Of a stretch of DNA of 64,000 nucleotides, positions 36,113-43,745 are shown in pieces; position 1 is the first letter of the stretch; each line of letters opens with the position of its first letter. The stretch lies in assembly GCF_003634215.1 (NCBI RefSeq), contig NZ_RBWX01000008.1, forward strand, positions 186,001 through 250,000. The letters are read 5' to 3'. The notes under the pieces were generated by a model. The model did no database searches and was not told the DNA's origin. It saw only the letters and a program-made list of their open reading frames with translations. Origin of the DNA: Sphingosinicella microcystinivorans. Its GTDB lineage: Bacteria > Pseudomonadota > Alphaproteobacteria > Sphingomonadales > Sphingomonadaceae. Both the position numbers and the translations under genes were made by a program.

Positions 36113-37518
36113 TGATGGATAACCTGCACAGTCGTGAACTCGGCAAGGCCGAGCGCACCGAATTCGACGCCGATGCCCGATTGCTTCACCCCGCCGAAGG
36201 GCGCGTCCGGACGGACCATGCTGTGGCTGTTGATCCAGGCGCTGCCGCATTCGAGCCGGCTCGCGAGCGCCGCTGCCGTCTCCATGTCGCCCGACCACAC
36301 CGAACCGCCAAGACCGCTCGGGTTGTCGTTCGCACGCACCAATGCATCCTCGACATCGCTGTAGCGGATCACCGGTAGCGCCGGGCCGAACTGTTCCTCG
36401 TCGACGATGGCCATGCCGTCCTTCGCCTCGGCCAGGATCGTCACGGGATAGAACAGGCCCTCGCCTTCCATCGGTGCGCCGCCGCACAGCGCCTGCGCGC
36501 CGTCCGCAACCGCCGCATCGACGAGCATCCGCACACGGTCGAACTGCATCCGGTTCTGCACCGTGCCAAGCACGCTGTCCGCATTGCGCCCGTCGCCGAC
36601 CTTCACGTTCGCCGCATAAGCGACGAGCCGCTTGCACACCTCGTCATAGATCGAATCGTGCACGTACAGCCGCTTGATCGCCGCGCAGGTCTGGCCGTTG
36701 TTGATGAACGCACCCCAGAACAGTTTCTCGGTCGCTGCATCAAGATCGGTGTCCGGCAGCACGATGGCCGCGTCGTTACCGCCAAGCTCCAGTGTCAGGC
36801 GTTTCAGCGTATCCGCCGCGCTCGCCATCACGCGCTTGCCCGTGCGCGTCGATCCGGTGAACACGATCTTGTCGATCCCGGAGTGCACGGACATCGCCTG
36901 CCCGATCTCATCTTCGCCCGCGACCGCGTTCAGCACGCCGGGCGGCAGCGCCGCCTGCAATAGCTCGGCGAGCCGCAGCGTTGCGATCGGCGTATAGGGT
37001 GAAGGCTTCAGCACCACGGTATTGCCCGCGCGGATCGCCGGCATGATGTGCCAGATCGCGATCATCACCGGGAAGTTCCACGGCGTGATCGACCCGACGA
37101 CGCCGATCGGCTTGCGGTGCAGCGTCACCTTGCCGGCACTGTCGTCCTGAATCGTCTCCACGGGAAGGTCGAGGCTCGCGGTGTAGCGCGTCCATGCCGC
37201 CGCGCCGCCAACTTCCCACTGCGAGCCCATGCCGCCGAGCGGCTTGCCCTGCTCCAGCGTGACAAGCTCGGCAAGCTCCGCCGCGTTCGCTTCGATAATG
37301 TCCGCCATCGCGTTCACCGCGGCCTTGCGCTCCGCGTCCGGTGTCGCCGCCCATGCCGGAAACGCGCGCCGCGCGGCGGCGACGGCCGCATCCAGATCGC
37401 CTGTGGTCGCGGCGGGGCACCGCGCAAACGCCGTCCCGTCCGCCGGGTTGATCACATCAAAATGGCGACCAGCCTCAACCGAGCGACCATCAATCACGAA
37501 ATTATAGTTTTGAGGCAT
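36109..37518 (-). CDS. Aldehyde dehydrogenase (NAD(P)-dependent), probably arylacetaldehyde type
   Basis: 469 residues from the ATG at 37518. The catalytic residues are present: Glu244 in LTLELGGNDAAIV and Cys278 in NNGQTCAAIKRLYV; the cofactor site shows ITPWNFPVMIAIWHIMPAIR and FTGSTRTGK. It is a classic class I/II ALDH of normal length. Coupled to paaK by a four-base overlap, it most likely oxidises phenylacetaldehyde or a related aldehyde to the acid. It heads the operon, divergent from TetR paralogue B. Confidence 0.9.
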   Translation of the reverse strand: MPQNYNFVIDGRSVEAGRHFDVINPADGTAFARCPAATTGDLDAAVAAARRAFPAWAATPDAERKAAVNAMADIIEANAAELAELVTLEQGKPLGGMGSQWEVGGAAAWTRYTASLDLPVETIQDDSAGKVTLHRKPIGVVGSITPWNFPVMIAIWHIMPAIRAGNTVVLKPSPYTPIATLRLAELLQAALPPGVLNAVAGEDEIGQAMSVHSGIDKIVFTGSTRTGKRVMASAADTLKRLTLELGGNDAAIVLPDTDLDAATEKLFWGAFINNGQTCAAIKRLYVHDSIYDEVCKRLVAYAANVKVGDGRNADSVLGTVQNRMQFDRVRMLVDAAVADGAQALCGGAPMEGEGLFYPVTILAEAKDGMAIVDEEQFGPALPVIRYSDVEDALVRANDNPSGLGGSVWSGDMETAAALASRLECGSAWINSHSMVRPDAPFGGVKQSGIGVEFGALGLAEFTTVQVIHQ

Positions 37519-37592
37519 TTTAGATGTTCCCGGACACTTGGATACGGGATGCGCGCGTCCACGATCGGCGCCGTGCAATGGGCCGGTTCACG

Positions 37593-37624
37593 AACTCGAA
37601 CATTAACCCGTATATCTTCGAGTT
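37593..37624. promoter_or_regulatory. Inverted repeat AACTCGAA-N16-TTCGAGTT
   Basis: Perfect eight-base arms separated by 16 bases, 75 bases before the ALDH start. It shares the TTCGA element with the TetR-type sites and could be an operator for the minus-strand operon. Confidence 0.5.
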
Positions 37625-37763
37625 AATTTTTCATTTGTCTCATACGCCGCAGACGGAAACTGCTTCTCTCTGCTTGCGCGCTGCTCAATTAATCAGGAAA
37701 AATACGATGTTACGCGCGCCCTGCCCGCTGTGCACCCATCCCCGTCTCTCGTTTGCACTTAAA

Positions 37764-37777
37764 TCGAATTTCTTCGA
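37764..37777. promoter_or_regulatory. Candidate TetR operator TCGAA-TTTC-TTCGA
   Basis: It has the same TCGAA-N4-TTCGA form as the site at 19635-19648, and the preceding AAA is shared (AAATCGAATT in both). It lies 42 bases before the start of TetR paralogue B. The repetition at two distant divergent promoters, each beside a paralogous TetR gene, is the main support. Confidence 0.6.
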
Positions 37778-37818
37778 CTATTGATGAAAACAGGGGGGTT
37801 GTCAACAGCCCGAAAACG

Positions 37819-38487
37819 ATGGAAACGGGGCAGATGATCACCAATGTGAAAAGCAGGCCGACGGCGCGAAAGGCGACACAGGCGCGCGGCCGGGCCCGGC
37901 GCGCCGAGCTTCTCGAAGCCGCACGCGTCATGCTCGATACGCAGAACATTGATCAGATCGGCATGATCGCGGTTGCCGAGGTTGCGGGCATACCCGCCTC
38001 ATCGGCCTATCATTTCTTTCCCGAGATCGGCGATCTCTGGAAAGAACTCGTACGCACGCTTGCCATAGTGCAGGCAGCGGAAGACCTGATGCTTCCCGAG
38101 GTCGATGAGTGGGAAACGCTCATCGAACTTTCGCTCGTGCATCACCAGAAAGCCTTCAACAGTAACCGCGCTGCGCGCCAGCTGATGCTCGGGCCTCACA
38201 CCCCGCCGGAAATCAAGAATGCCGGCTGCAAGGAGGATTTTCGGTTCGGCACCGCGCTCTGGACGGCGGTGCGCCGGCAGTTTGTCCTCCCCGGCCTCGC
38301 CGATTCACGCGAGCTGTTCTTCAAGGCGCTGCTGATTTCCGACGTGTTCTTCTCGCTCTCGGTCGCCGATCGCGATTACGTCACCGACGAAGCGGTTGCC
38401 GAGGCGAAGCTCGCGATGACCTCGTACCTGCGCTCTTACCTGCCGACCCGGCTCGCACGCGCCGGGGAAACCGACGCGGCGACCTAA
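37819..38487 (+). CDS. TetR-family regulator, paralogue B flanking the amine island
   Basis: 222 residues from the ATG at 37819; the ATG at 37834 is an alternative. The HTH is ARRAELLEAARVMLDTQNID, then IAVAEVAGIPASSAYHFFPE. The ligand domain parallels paralogue A (18853-19536): FNSNRAARQLMLGPHTPPEI, FVLPGLADSRELFF, SDVFFSLSV and a YLPTRLARA end. It faces away from the island and is divergent from ALDH-paaK. It probably senses an intermediate of the amine pathway. Its 3' end overlaps the Lrp gene by four bases. Confidence 0.9.
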   Translation: METGQMITNVKSRPTARKATQARGRARRAELLEAARVMLDTQNIDQIGMIAVAEVAGIPASSAYHFFPEIGDLWKELVRTLAIVQAAEDLMLPEVDEWETLIELSLVHHQKAFNSNRAARQLMLGPHTPPEIKNAGCKEDFRFGTALWTAVRRQFVLPGLADSRELFFKALLISDVFFSLSVADRDYVTDEAVAEAKLAMTSYLRSYLPTRLARAGETDAAT

Positions 38488-38954
38488 ACAGGTACTGCGC
38501 TCACCGGAACGGGCGTCGACTTCATCTGCTCCATCGAGAAGGTGGAGCTGACGTCCGACAGCCCCGGCACCTCGCTGATCAGCCGCTGATAGACGCCGTC
38601 GTAGTGCTGGATGTCGCGCACCAGCATCTTGAGCAGATAATCGACATCGCCGCTCATCCGGTGGCATTCCACGATCTCGGGAATCGCGCGGATCGCCGCG
38701 CCAAACCGTTCGAGCCACGCCTTGTCGTGTGCGGAGATACGGATCGACACGAACACCGTCATCGAAAGGCCGAGCGCGGGCGCGTTCACCACGGCGACGC
38801 GGCGCTCGATGATCCCGGCCTCTTCCATCTGCCGGATCCGGCGCCAGCACGGGTTCGCCGACAGCGCGACCCGGTCTCCGATCTCCTGGATCGAGAGGGA
38901 AGCGTCCCGTTGCAGGATTTCAAGGATCGTCCGGTCTTTGGAATCGAGTTTCAC
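38484..38954 (-). CDS. Lrp/AsnC family transcriptional regulator
   Basis: 156 residues from a GTG at 38954. The HTH is LDSKDRTILEILQRDASLSI, then VALSANPCWRRIRQMEEAGI; the RAM domain has VECHRMSGDVDYLLKMLVRD and VPGLSDVSSTFSMEQMK. It resembles the Lrp protein at 6600-7085 but is not a close copy. It converges on TetR paralogue B and is divergent from the hydrolase-YezD-TonB receptor cluster, so either could be its target. Confidence 0.92.
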   Translation of the reverse strand: MKLDSKDRTILEILQRDASLSIQEIGDRVALSANPCWRRIRQMEEAGIIERRVAVVNAPALGLSMTVFVSIRISAHDKAWLERFGAAIRAIPEIVECHRMSGDVDYLLKMLVRDIQHYDGVYQRLISEVPGLSDVSSTFSMEQMKSTPVPVSAVPV

Positions 38955-39090
38955 GCTTTAAGGCTATCCACGATTTTCATTCCAAACCTCTTACTCTGCG
39001 CAGCGTTCAACGCAAGCCCGCCGCTTTCAGGAACGCACCGGAGAGGCAGACGCTGAGCCGTTTTCTATGCGTGCCGAAATGTTTTCTTTT

Positions 39091-39147
39091 TTGAATTGTC
39101 TACTCATTAGATTGTATATATTCTCTACTTATTAAGTGGAGATATAC
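39091..39147 (+). promoter_or_regulatory. AT-rich promoter with tandem CTACT(C/T)ATTA repeats
   Basis: TTGAAT at 39091 and TATATA at 39115-39120 give a plausible -35/-10 pair with about 18 bases between. CTACTCATTAG (from 39100) and CTACTTATTAA (from 39125) are direct repeats 25 bases apart flanking the -10, which looks like a regulator site. GTGGAG at 39136 is the ribosome binding site of the downstream hydrolase gene. Confidence 0.45.
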
Positions 39148-39148
39148 G

Positions 39149-39757
39149 ATGAGCCACATTGCGACGCCCCGCGTGCTGATCGTGCCGGGCTATGGCAATT
39201 CAGGCGCCCGGCACTGGCAAACGCTCTGGGAGCAGGCACGCCCCGATGCCGTCCGTGTCGAGCTCGGTAACTGGGACCGGCCGAGACGCGCCGGATGGGT
39301 CGTTCGCCTCGACGCGGCCATCAGCGCATCTCCCGTCCCCGTCATCCTCGTCGCCCACAGCCTCGGCTGCATTGCGGCTGCATGGTGGGTTGCAGAACAT
39401 GGCCAGGATTACGGCTGGCCCATCGCGGGCGCGCTCCTCGTCGCGCCACCCGATTGCGAGCGCGAGGAAGGTGGCAGCTTCGATACCTTCCGCGGCCTGC
39501 CGAACGTGTTCCTGCCTTTCCCGTCAATCGTCGTCGCCAGCCGCAACGATCCCTATGCCGAATTCTCGTGGGCAAGTTTCCTCGCCCGCAGTTGGGGAAG
39601 CTTTCTCGTCGATGCGGGTGACTGCGGCCACATCAACGCCGATTCCGGCATCGGCGACTGGCCGTTCGGCGCGCGCCTGTTCGATCGCCTCATCTTCGCA
39701 GCAAAGGGCCGCGAACGCCCGCATGCCGAGCCGCATCGGCGCTACGCCGCACTCTGA
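39149..39757 (+). CDS. RBBP9/YdeN-type alpha/beta hydrolase
   Basis: 202 residues. The nucleophile elbow is VAHSLGC with Ser71; PRVLIVPGYGNSGARHWQTL at the start and DCGHINADSGIGDWP at the end (catalytic His) are diagnostic of the RBBP9/YdeN serine hydrolases. The Asp is likely in VVASRNDPYAEF. It is a cytoplasmic esterase-like protein of unknown substrate. A YezD gene and a TonB receptor gene follow on the same strand, a set I associate with sulfur acquisition in sphingomonads, though only loosely. Confidence 0.85.
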   Translation: MSHIATPRVLIVPGYGNSGARHWQTLWEQARPDAVRVELGNWDRPRRAGWVVRLDAAISASPVPVILVAHSLGCIAAAWWVAEHGQDYGWPIAGALLVAPPDCEREEGGSFDTFRGLPNVFLPFPSIVVASRNDPYAEFSWASFLARSWGSFLVDAGDCGHINADSGIGDWPFGARLFDRLIFAAKGRERPHAEPHRRYAAL

Positions 39758-39779
39758 TCCATCATCCCGGGGGAACCAT

Positions 39780-39938
39780 ATGACTGAAGCCACGCCGCCG
39801 CCTGTCACATCGACGGAGGCCTTGCAAACCATCCGCGAAGCGCTCGGACGCCTTCGCTACGGCACGATCACGCTTACCGTTCACGATGCGCGGATCGTCC
39901 AGCTCGATATCACCGAGAAGCGCCGCTTCCCGGCCTGA
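39780..39938 (+). CDS. YezD family (DUF2292) small protein
   Basis: 52 residues from the ATG at 39780 with a GGGGG site nine bases upstream. The core ALQTIREALGRLRYGTITLT and VHDARIVQLDITEKRRFPA matches DUF2292, a roughly 50-residue domain with conserved RYG...VQ(L/I)..TEK. The family is often encoded next to sulfate, sulfonate or cysteine genes, which suggests a role in sulfur metabolism. That link is known association, not seen here. Confidence 0.8.
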   Translation: MTEATPPPVTSTEALQTIREALGRLRYGTITLTVHDARIVQLDITEKRRFPA

Positions 39939-40011
39939 ATCTTTTTCAAAACCATAGGCCCGACCGGACCACCGGAGGCGCCGCGATCCATCACACAGGG
40001 AGTTCGTTTAA

Positions 40012-42462
40012 ATGATCGCGCGTCTTCTATTCACTGCTGCGGCGGTTACGCCATGGCTCATCCATTCCGCACCCGCCTTTGCCGAAGAGGCCGCCGATGC
40101 CTACGAGGCAGCCGATCCCGGCGACGCCATCGTCGTCACGGCGCGCCGCCGCGCGGAAAACCTGCAGGACATTCCAGTCGCGGTCGCCGTCGTCGGCGGC
40201 GAAGCGCTCGATGCGCAGGGTACGTACAACATCAGCAAGCTGACACAGCTTCAGCCGACGCTGCAATTCTTCTCCACCAATCCGCGCAACACCTTCATCA
40301 ACATCCGCGGCATCGGCGCGCCGTTCGGCCTCACCAACGACGGCTTCGAACAGGGCGTCGGCGTCTACATCGATCAGGTCTATTACAACCGTATCGCCTC
40401 GGCGACGCTGGACTTTGTCGACGTGGAGCAGATCGAAGTGCTGCGCGGACCGCAGGGCACGCTCTACGGCAAGAACACCACAGCCGGTGCGATCAACATC
40501 ACTACGCGCGCGCCCAGCTTCGAATTCGAAGGCAAGGCGGAAGTCTCGCTCGGCAATTACAATTTCAAGCAGGCCAAGGCATCAATCTCCGGACCGCTCA
40601 CCGAAAATCTCGCCGCGCGTCTCAGCCTGTCGAGTACGGATCGCCGCGGCACAATCTACAATGTCGCCACCGACACGTGGATCAACGCACAGGACAATAT
40701 CGGCATCCGCGGCGCGCTGCTTTGGGAACCGAGCGACGATCTCAGCATCACCTTCGCCGGTGATTTCAATCTCCAGAATCCGATCTGCTGCGGCCAGCCC
40801 TACGCACGTGTCGGCACCACGCAGCGCGCGCTCAATCGCCAGTATGCGGCGCTTACCGCGCTGTTCCCCGGTTATCAGGTGCCAAGCACGAATCCCTTTG
40901 ACCGACTGACCGATCTCGATGCCGATCTCGCTGCCCGCAACGAACTGGGCGGACTGTCGCTGCGTGCCGAGTGGGATCTCGGGGCGGGGACGCTCACCTC
41001 GGTCACTGCCTGGCGCTACTGGCACTGGGGACCGAAGAACGATCGCGATTTTACGGGTCTGCCCGTCTACACGAAGGTGAACAACCCGACGGTGCAGAAC
41101 CAGTATACGCAGGAGTTGCGCTACGCCCATGAGGCGGAAAAACTGGATTTCGTCCTGGGCGCCTTCGCCTTCTATCAGGAGATCCGCACCAGCGGAATTC
41201 AGGAGACGGGTCCAGCGGCGAGCGCCTGGCTGCTCAATCCCACAAATGCATTGTCGCGCAATCCGGCGGTGCTGAATGGCATCGTCGCGGAAAACGACAT
41301 TCGCCTCGATAATCTCAGCCTCGCCGCGTTCGGCAAGGTGAATTGGCATGTCACAGACGCGCTCACGATCTCGCCGGGCATCCGCATCAACTACGACAAG
41401 AAGGAAGGCCTTTATAATTCCGTCGTGATCGGCACAGCGTCAGACGACACGCGACAACTCATCACCAACGATCCAGCACATCCCTACTACACCGATCCAT
41501 GGACGGCGGCGCAGCGCGGCACGCAGGCATCACAGTTCTTCGAGCCGAACTTCAGCGACTGGAATCGCTCCTACGATCTCAACATCGCCTACAAGGTCAC
41601 GGACGACATCCTCGCTTACGCCACCTATGCGCGCTCGTTCAAAACCGGCGGCATCAACCTGAACGGTGTTCCCAACCGGCCCGACGGCACACCGGCTCTC
41701 GAGGTCGCACAGATCAAGCCTGAAACGGTCGATCATTTCGAAATCGGGCTGAAAACGCAGTTCTGGGACCGCGCAGCGACGCTGAACGTCACCGGCTTCT
41801 GGACAGAGATCAAGGACTTCCAGGCCAGCGTCATCAGCAACGTCAGCGGCAGCAACGTTCTGCGCGGCTACCTTGCAAATGCAGACCAGGTGCGCGTGCG
41901 CGGCATCGAGGCGGATTTCTCGGTCCGGCCGTCGGAACGCCTCAACGCTTACATTAGCGGCGCCTTCACCGACCACGAATTCAGGAAGTTCGTCGATGCA
42001 CCCTGCCCGCCCGAGTTGGCCGGCGGCACCACCGCCGCGCCTGGTCAGACACCGAGCGCGTCCGGCACACCGGGCGGCATCAGCCCCGCGAATTGCGACG
42101 TCTCCGGCCAATGGCTGCCCGGGGTATCGAAATGGGCGTTCTCGTGGGGGGCGGAATATAATGTTCCGGCGACCATCCTCGGGCGAGAGGGAGAAGCCTA
42201 CCTCGGATACGATGCCAGCTACCGCTCCAAGTTTTCGTCGAACGCCTCGCGGTCGATCTACACGGATATCAGCGGCTACTCGCTCCACAATTTCCGTGCC
42301 GGTTTCCGCACCGAGCGCTTCGATATCTTCGGCTGGGTGCGCAACGCCTTCGATCAGAATTATTTTGAATCGCTGGCAGTCACGCCCGGCAACACGGGCC
42401 TGATCTCCGCGCAACTCGGCGACCCGAAAACCTGGGGCGGCACGATCAAGTTCACGTTCTAA
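40012..42462 (+). CDS. TonB-dependent receptor downstream of YezD
   Basis: 816 residues. A signal peptide (LFTAAAVTPWLIHSAPAFA) is followed by the TonB box DAIVVTARRRAENLQDIPVA, plug motif FINIRGIGAPFGLTNDGFEQ and EVLRGPQGTLYGKNTTAGAI. The barrel ends with GGTIKFTF. The extracellular loop around residue 670 is Pro/Ala/Gly-rich with several Cys. The substrate is unknown; the YezD neighbour hints at an organosulfur compound. A GC-rich hairpin follows the stop codon. Confidence 0.92.
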   Translation: MIARLLFTAAAVTPWLIHSAPAFAEEAADAYEAADPGDAIVVTARRRAENLQDIPVAVAVVGGEALDAQGTYNISKLTQLQPTLQFFSTNPRNTFINIRGIGAPFGLTNDGFEQGVGVYIDQVYYNRIASATLDFVDVEQIEVLRGPQGTLYGKNTTAGAINITTRAPSFEFEGKAEVSLGNYNFKQAKASISGPLTENLAARLSLSSTDRRGTIYNVATDTWINAQDNIGIRGALLWEPSDDLSITFAGDFNLQNPICCGQPYARVGTTQRALNRQYAALTALFPGYQVPSTNPFDRLTDLDADLAARNELGGLSLRAEWDLGAGTLTSVTAWRYWHWGPKNDRDFTGLPVYTKVNNPTVQNQYTQELRYAHEAEKLDFVLGAFAFYQEIRTSGIQETGPAASAWLLNPTNALSRNPAVLNGIVAENDIRLDNLSLAAFGKVNWHVTDALTISPGIRINYDKKEGLYNSVVIGTASDDTRQLITNDPAHPYYTDPWTAAQRGTQASQFFEPNFSDWNRSYDLNIAYKVTDDILAYATYARSFKTGGINLNGVPNRPDGTPALEVAQIKPETVDHFEIGLKTQFWDRAATLNVTGFWTEIKDFQASVISNVSGSNVLRGYLANADQVRVRGIEADFSVRPSERLNAYISGAFTDHEFRKFVDAPCPPELAGGTTAAPGQTPSASGTPGGISPANCDVSGQWLPGVSKWAFSWGAEYNVPATILGREGEAYLGYDASYRSKFSSNASRSIYTDISGYSLHNFRAGFRTERFDIFGWVRNAFDQNYFESLAVTPGNTGLISAQLGDPKTWGGTIKFTF

Positions 42463-42480
42463 ACGGGTTTGACCCTGCGG

Positions 42481-42513
42481 GCGGCCCATCCGGATTCATG
42501 CCGGGCGGGCCGC
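42481..42513. terminator. GC-rich hairpin between convergent genes
   Basis: GCGGCCC (42481-42487) pairs with GGGCCGC (42507-42513) between the TonB receptor stop and the end of the TPR gene. There is no T tract, so it is at best a weak or Rho-assisted bidirectional terminator. Confidence 0.4.
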
Positions 42514-42518
42514 TTGCG

Positions 42519-43076
42519 TTATTGCTCGATCACCTTGAACCGGGTCAGTTCATGCGCCGGCTGCGCCCAATCGGGTTTCAATGCCGCCGCCTGCCGATAA
42601 TCATCGTAGGCTTCGCGTACCCGGCCAAGCTTTTCATGTGCGACACCGCGCGCATACAGTGCGATCTCGGGCCGGCTGGGCGTCAGCGCGATACCCTGCG
42701 ACAGGAGATCGACCGCAAGCGTCTCGCTGCCGCCACGATGCAGCACCGCGATCCCCTTGTTCACATAGGCTTCGGCCAGATCGTCATCGATGCCGAGCGC
42801 CGTGTCGTAGTCAGCAATCGCATTCGCATAGTCGCGGCCCTGCATGAACAGGATACCGCGGTTCACATGCGTCGCTGCCCGCTCGGAACTGGAGAGCTTG
42901 TCGAATTTCAGCGCGGAGTCGCAGTCTGCAAACGCCGCGCGTCCGGCCCTGTTGAATTCGGCCGCCTCATAGCATTTGCGGGCATAGCCGTCGCCGAGGA
43001 TGGTCACAGCCGCATCAGCGGCCCCAGCGGCGGTCAGCACGGTCAGAACGGCCGCGAACCGAAGTCTTTTCATCAT
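42519..43076 (-). CDS. Exported tetratricopeptide repeat protein
   Basis: 185 residues. A signal peptide (RFAAVLTVLTAAGAADA) is followed by helical repeats with the TPR consensus: HVNRGILFMQGRDYANAIAD, YDTALGIDDDLAEAYVNKGI, and YARGVAHEKLGRVREAYDDY. Three or so repeats are visible. It is probably a periplasmic protein-protein adaptor. No partner is obvious; it is transcribed alone and convergent with the TonB receptor gene. Confidence 0.85.
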   Translation of the reverse strand: MMKRLRFAAVLTVLTAAGAADAAVTILGDGYARKCYEAAEFNRAGRAAFADCDSALKFDKLSSSERAATHVNRGILFMQGRDYANAIADYDTALGIDDDLAEAYVNKGIAVLHRGGSETLAVDLLSQGIALTPSRPEIALYARGVAHEKLGRVREAYDDYRQAAALKPDWAQPAHELTRFKVIEQ

Positions 43077-43137
43077 GGCACCACCTCCCCGTCAGGGAAA
43101 CGATGCGGCGCAGTCTACACCCGAAAAGCCTTCGATC

Positions 43138-43335
43138 CTAGGCGATGATATCCGGCAGCAATTGATCGCGCAGACTCTCGATTTCGTCCTTCAGCCGCAG
43201 CTTGCGCTTCTTCATGCGGGCGAGCTGGAGCTGATCGCTGCCCGGCAGGGCGCGGATGGCATCGATGGCAGCATCAAGATCGCGGTGTTCCTCGAGCAGC
43301 GACTCGAGGCGGTCCCTCACGTCGCTTTCATCCAC
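43138..43335 (-). CDS. DUF465 (YdcH-like) small protein A
   Basis: 65 residues from a GTG at 43335. The helical hairpin is typical: RLESLLEEHRDLDAAIDAIR, then LQLARMKKRKLRLKDEIESL. The (L/I)xxLKxxKLxLKDEI signature matches DUF465. Such proteins are small, charged and abundant in alphaproteobacteria; the function is not established. A second member is encoded divergently 245 bases away. Confidence 0.88.
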   Translation of the reverse strand: MDESDVRDRLESLLEEHRDLDAAIDAIRALPGSDQLQLARMKKRKLRLKDEIESLRDQLLPDIIA

Positions 43336-43471
43336 GTTGGCTGCACTCCGGTCGCCGGTTCGCGAGTCGTCTGGTCATGCCGCTACCATAAGCGTGCGCG
43401 CGGCGGCTGCGAGTCGTTTTGATGTGCGGACGGCATATCGCCCAGATTCTGCATATGGGCCGCCCTCGCTC

Positions 43472-43486
43472 ACCACAGATTGTGGT
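43472..43486. promoter_or_regulatory. Palindrome ACCACA-GAT-TGTGGT between divergent DUF465 genes
   Basis: A perfect six-base inverted repeat with a three-base centre, roughly midway between the two start codons. It could be a shared operator. The evidence is symmetry and position only. Confidence 0.4.
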
Positions 43487-43580
43487 AAATGTACGCTTCA
43501 CCGCTTCCCCGCTGACAAGCGCTTCGAAATGTGGTCCACTCACTCATCCTGATGCACTTCAGAGCAGAGGAGAACGGACT

Positions 43581-43739
43581 ATGGTCGACGCACACCTGGC
43601 TGCGCTTTCGGAAAAACACGCAAATCTTGAAAGCCAGATTGATCAGGAAGTCCACCGACCGTTGCCCGACGAAACCCTCATCGCACAGTGGAAGAAAGAA
43701 AAGCTGAGGCTCAAGGAGGTCATCTCCGGCATCCGCTGA
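43581..43739 (+). CDS. DUF465 (YdcH-like) small protein B
   Basis: 52 residues from the ATG at 43581, with AGAGGAG upstream. The sequence VDAHLAALSEKHANLESQID, then ETLIAQWKKEKLRLKEVISG shows the DUF465 pattern with its terminal KKEKLRLKE. It is divergent from protein A, and the two share the same fold and size. Its stop lies seven bases before the end of the ccm operon on the other strand. Confidence 0.85.
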   Translation: MVDAHLAALSEKHANLESQIDQEVHRPLPDETLIAQWKKEKLRLKEVISGIR

Positions 43740-43745
43740 CGCGGT

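Larger units (their letters stand above)
37519..37818. promoter_or_regulatory. Divergent promoter region of the ALDH operon and TetR paralogue B
   Basis: 300 bases, AT-rich, with no supported gene. It contains two TTCGA-type inverted repeats, listed separately (37593-37624 and 37764-37777), and TATATCTTCGAGTTAATT-like AT-rich stretches suitable for promoters in both directions. Confidence 0.5.

Noticed and set aside
34889-36115. Long + strand frame opposite paaK
   Set aside because: Composition is Arg/His/Asp-rich and without motifs; the minus strand encodes an unmistakable PaaK.
36112-36637. N-terminal extension of PaaK to 606 residues
   Set aside because: The extension runs through the aldehyde dehydrogenase gene in another frame; the GTG at 36112 gives the normal PaaK length and a coupled overlap.
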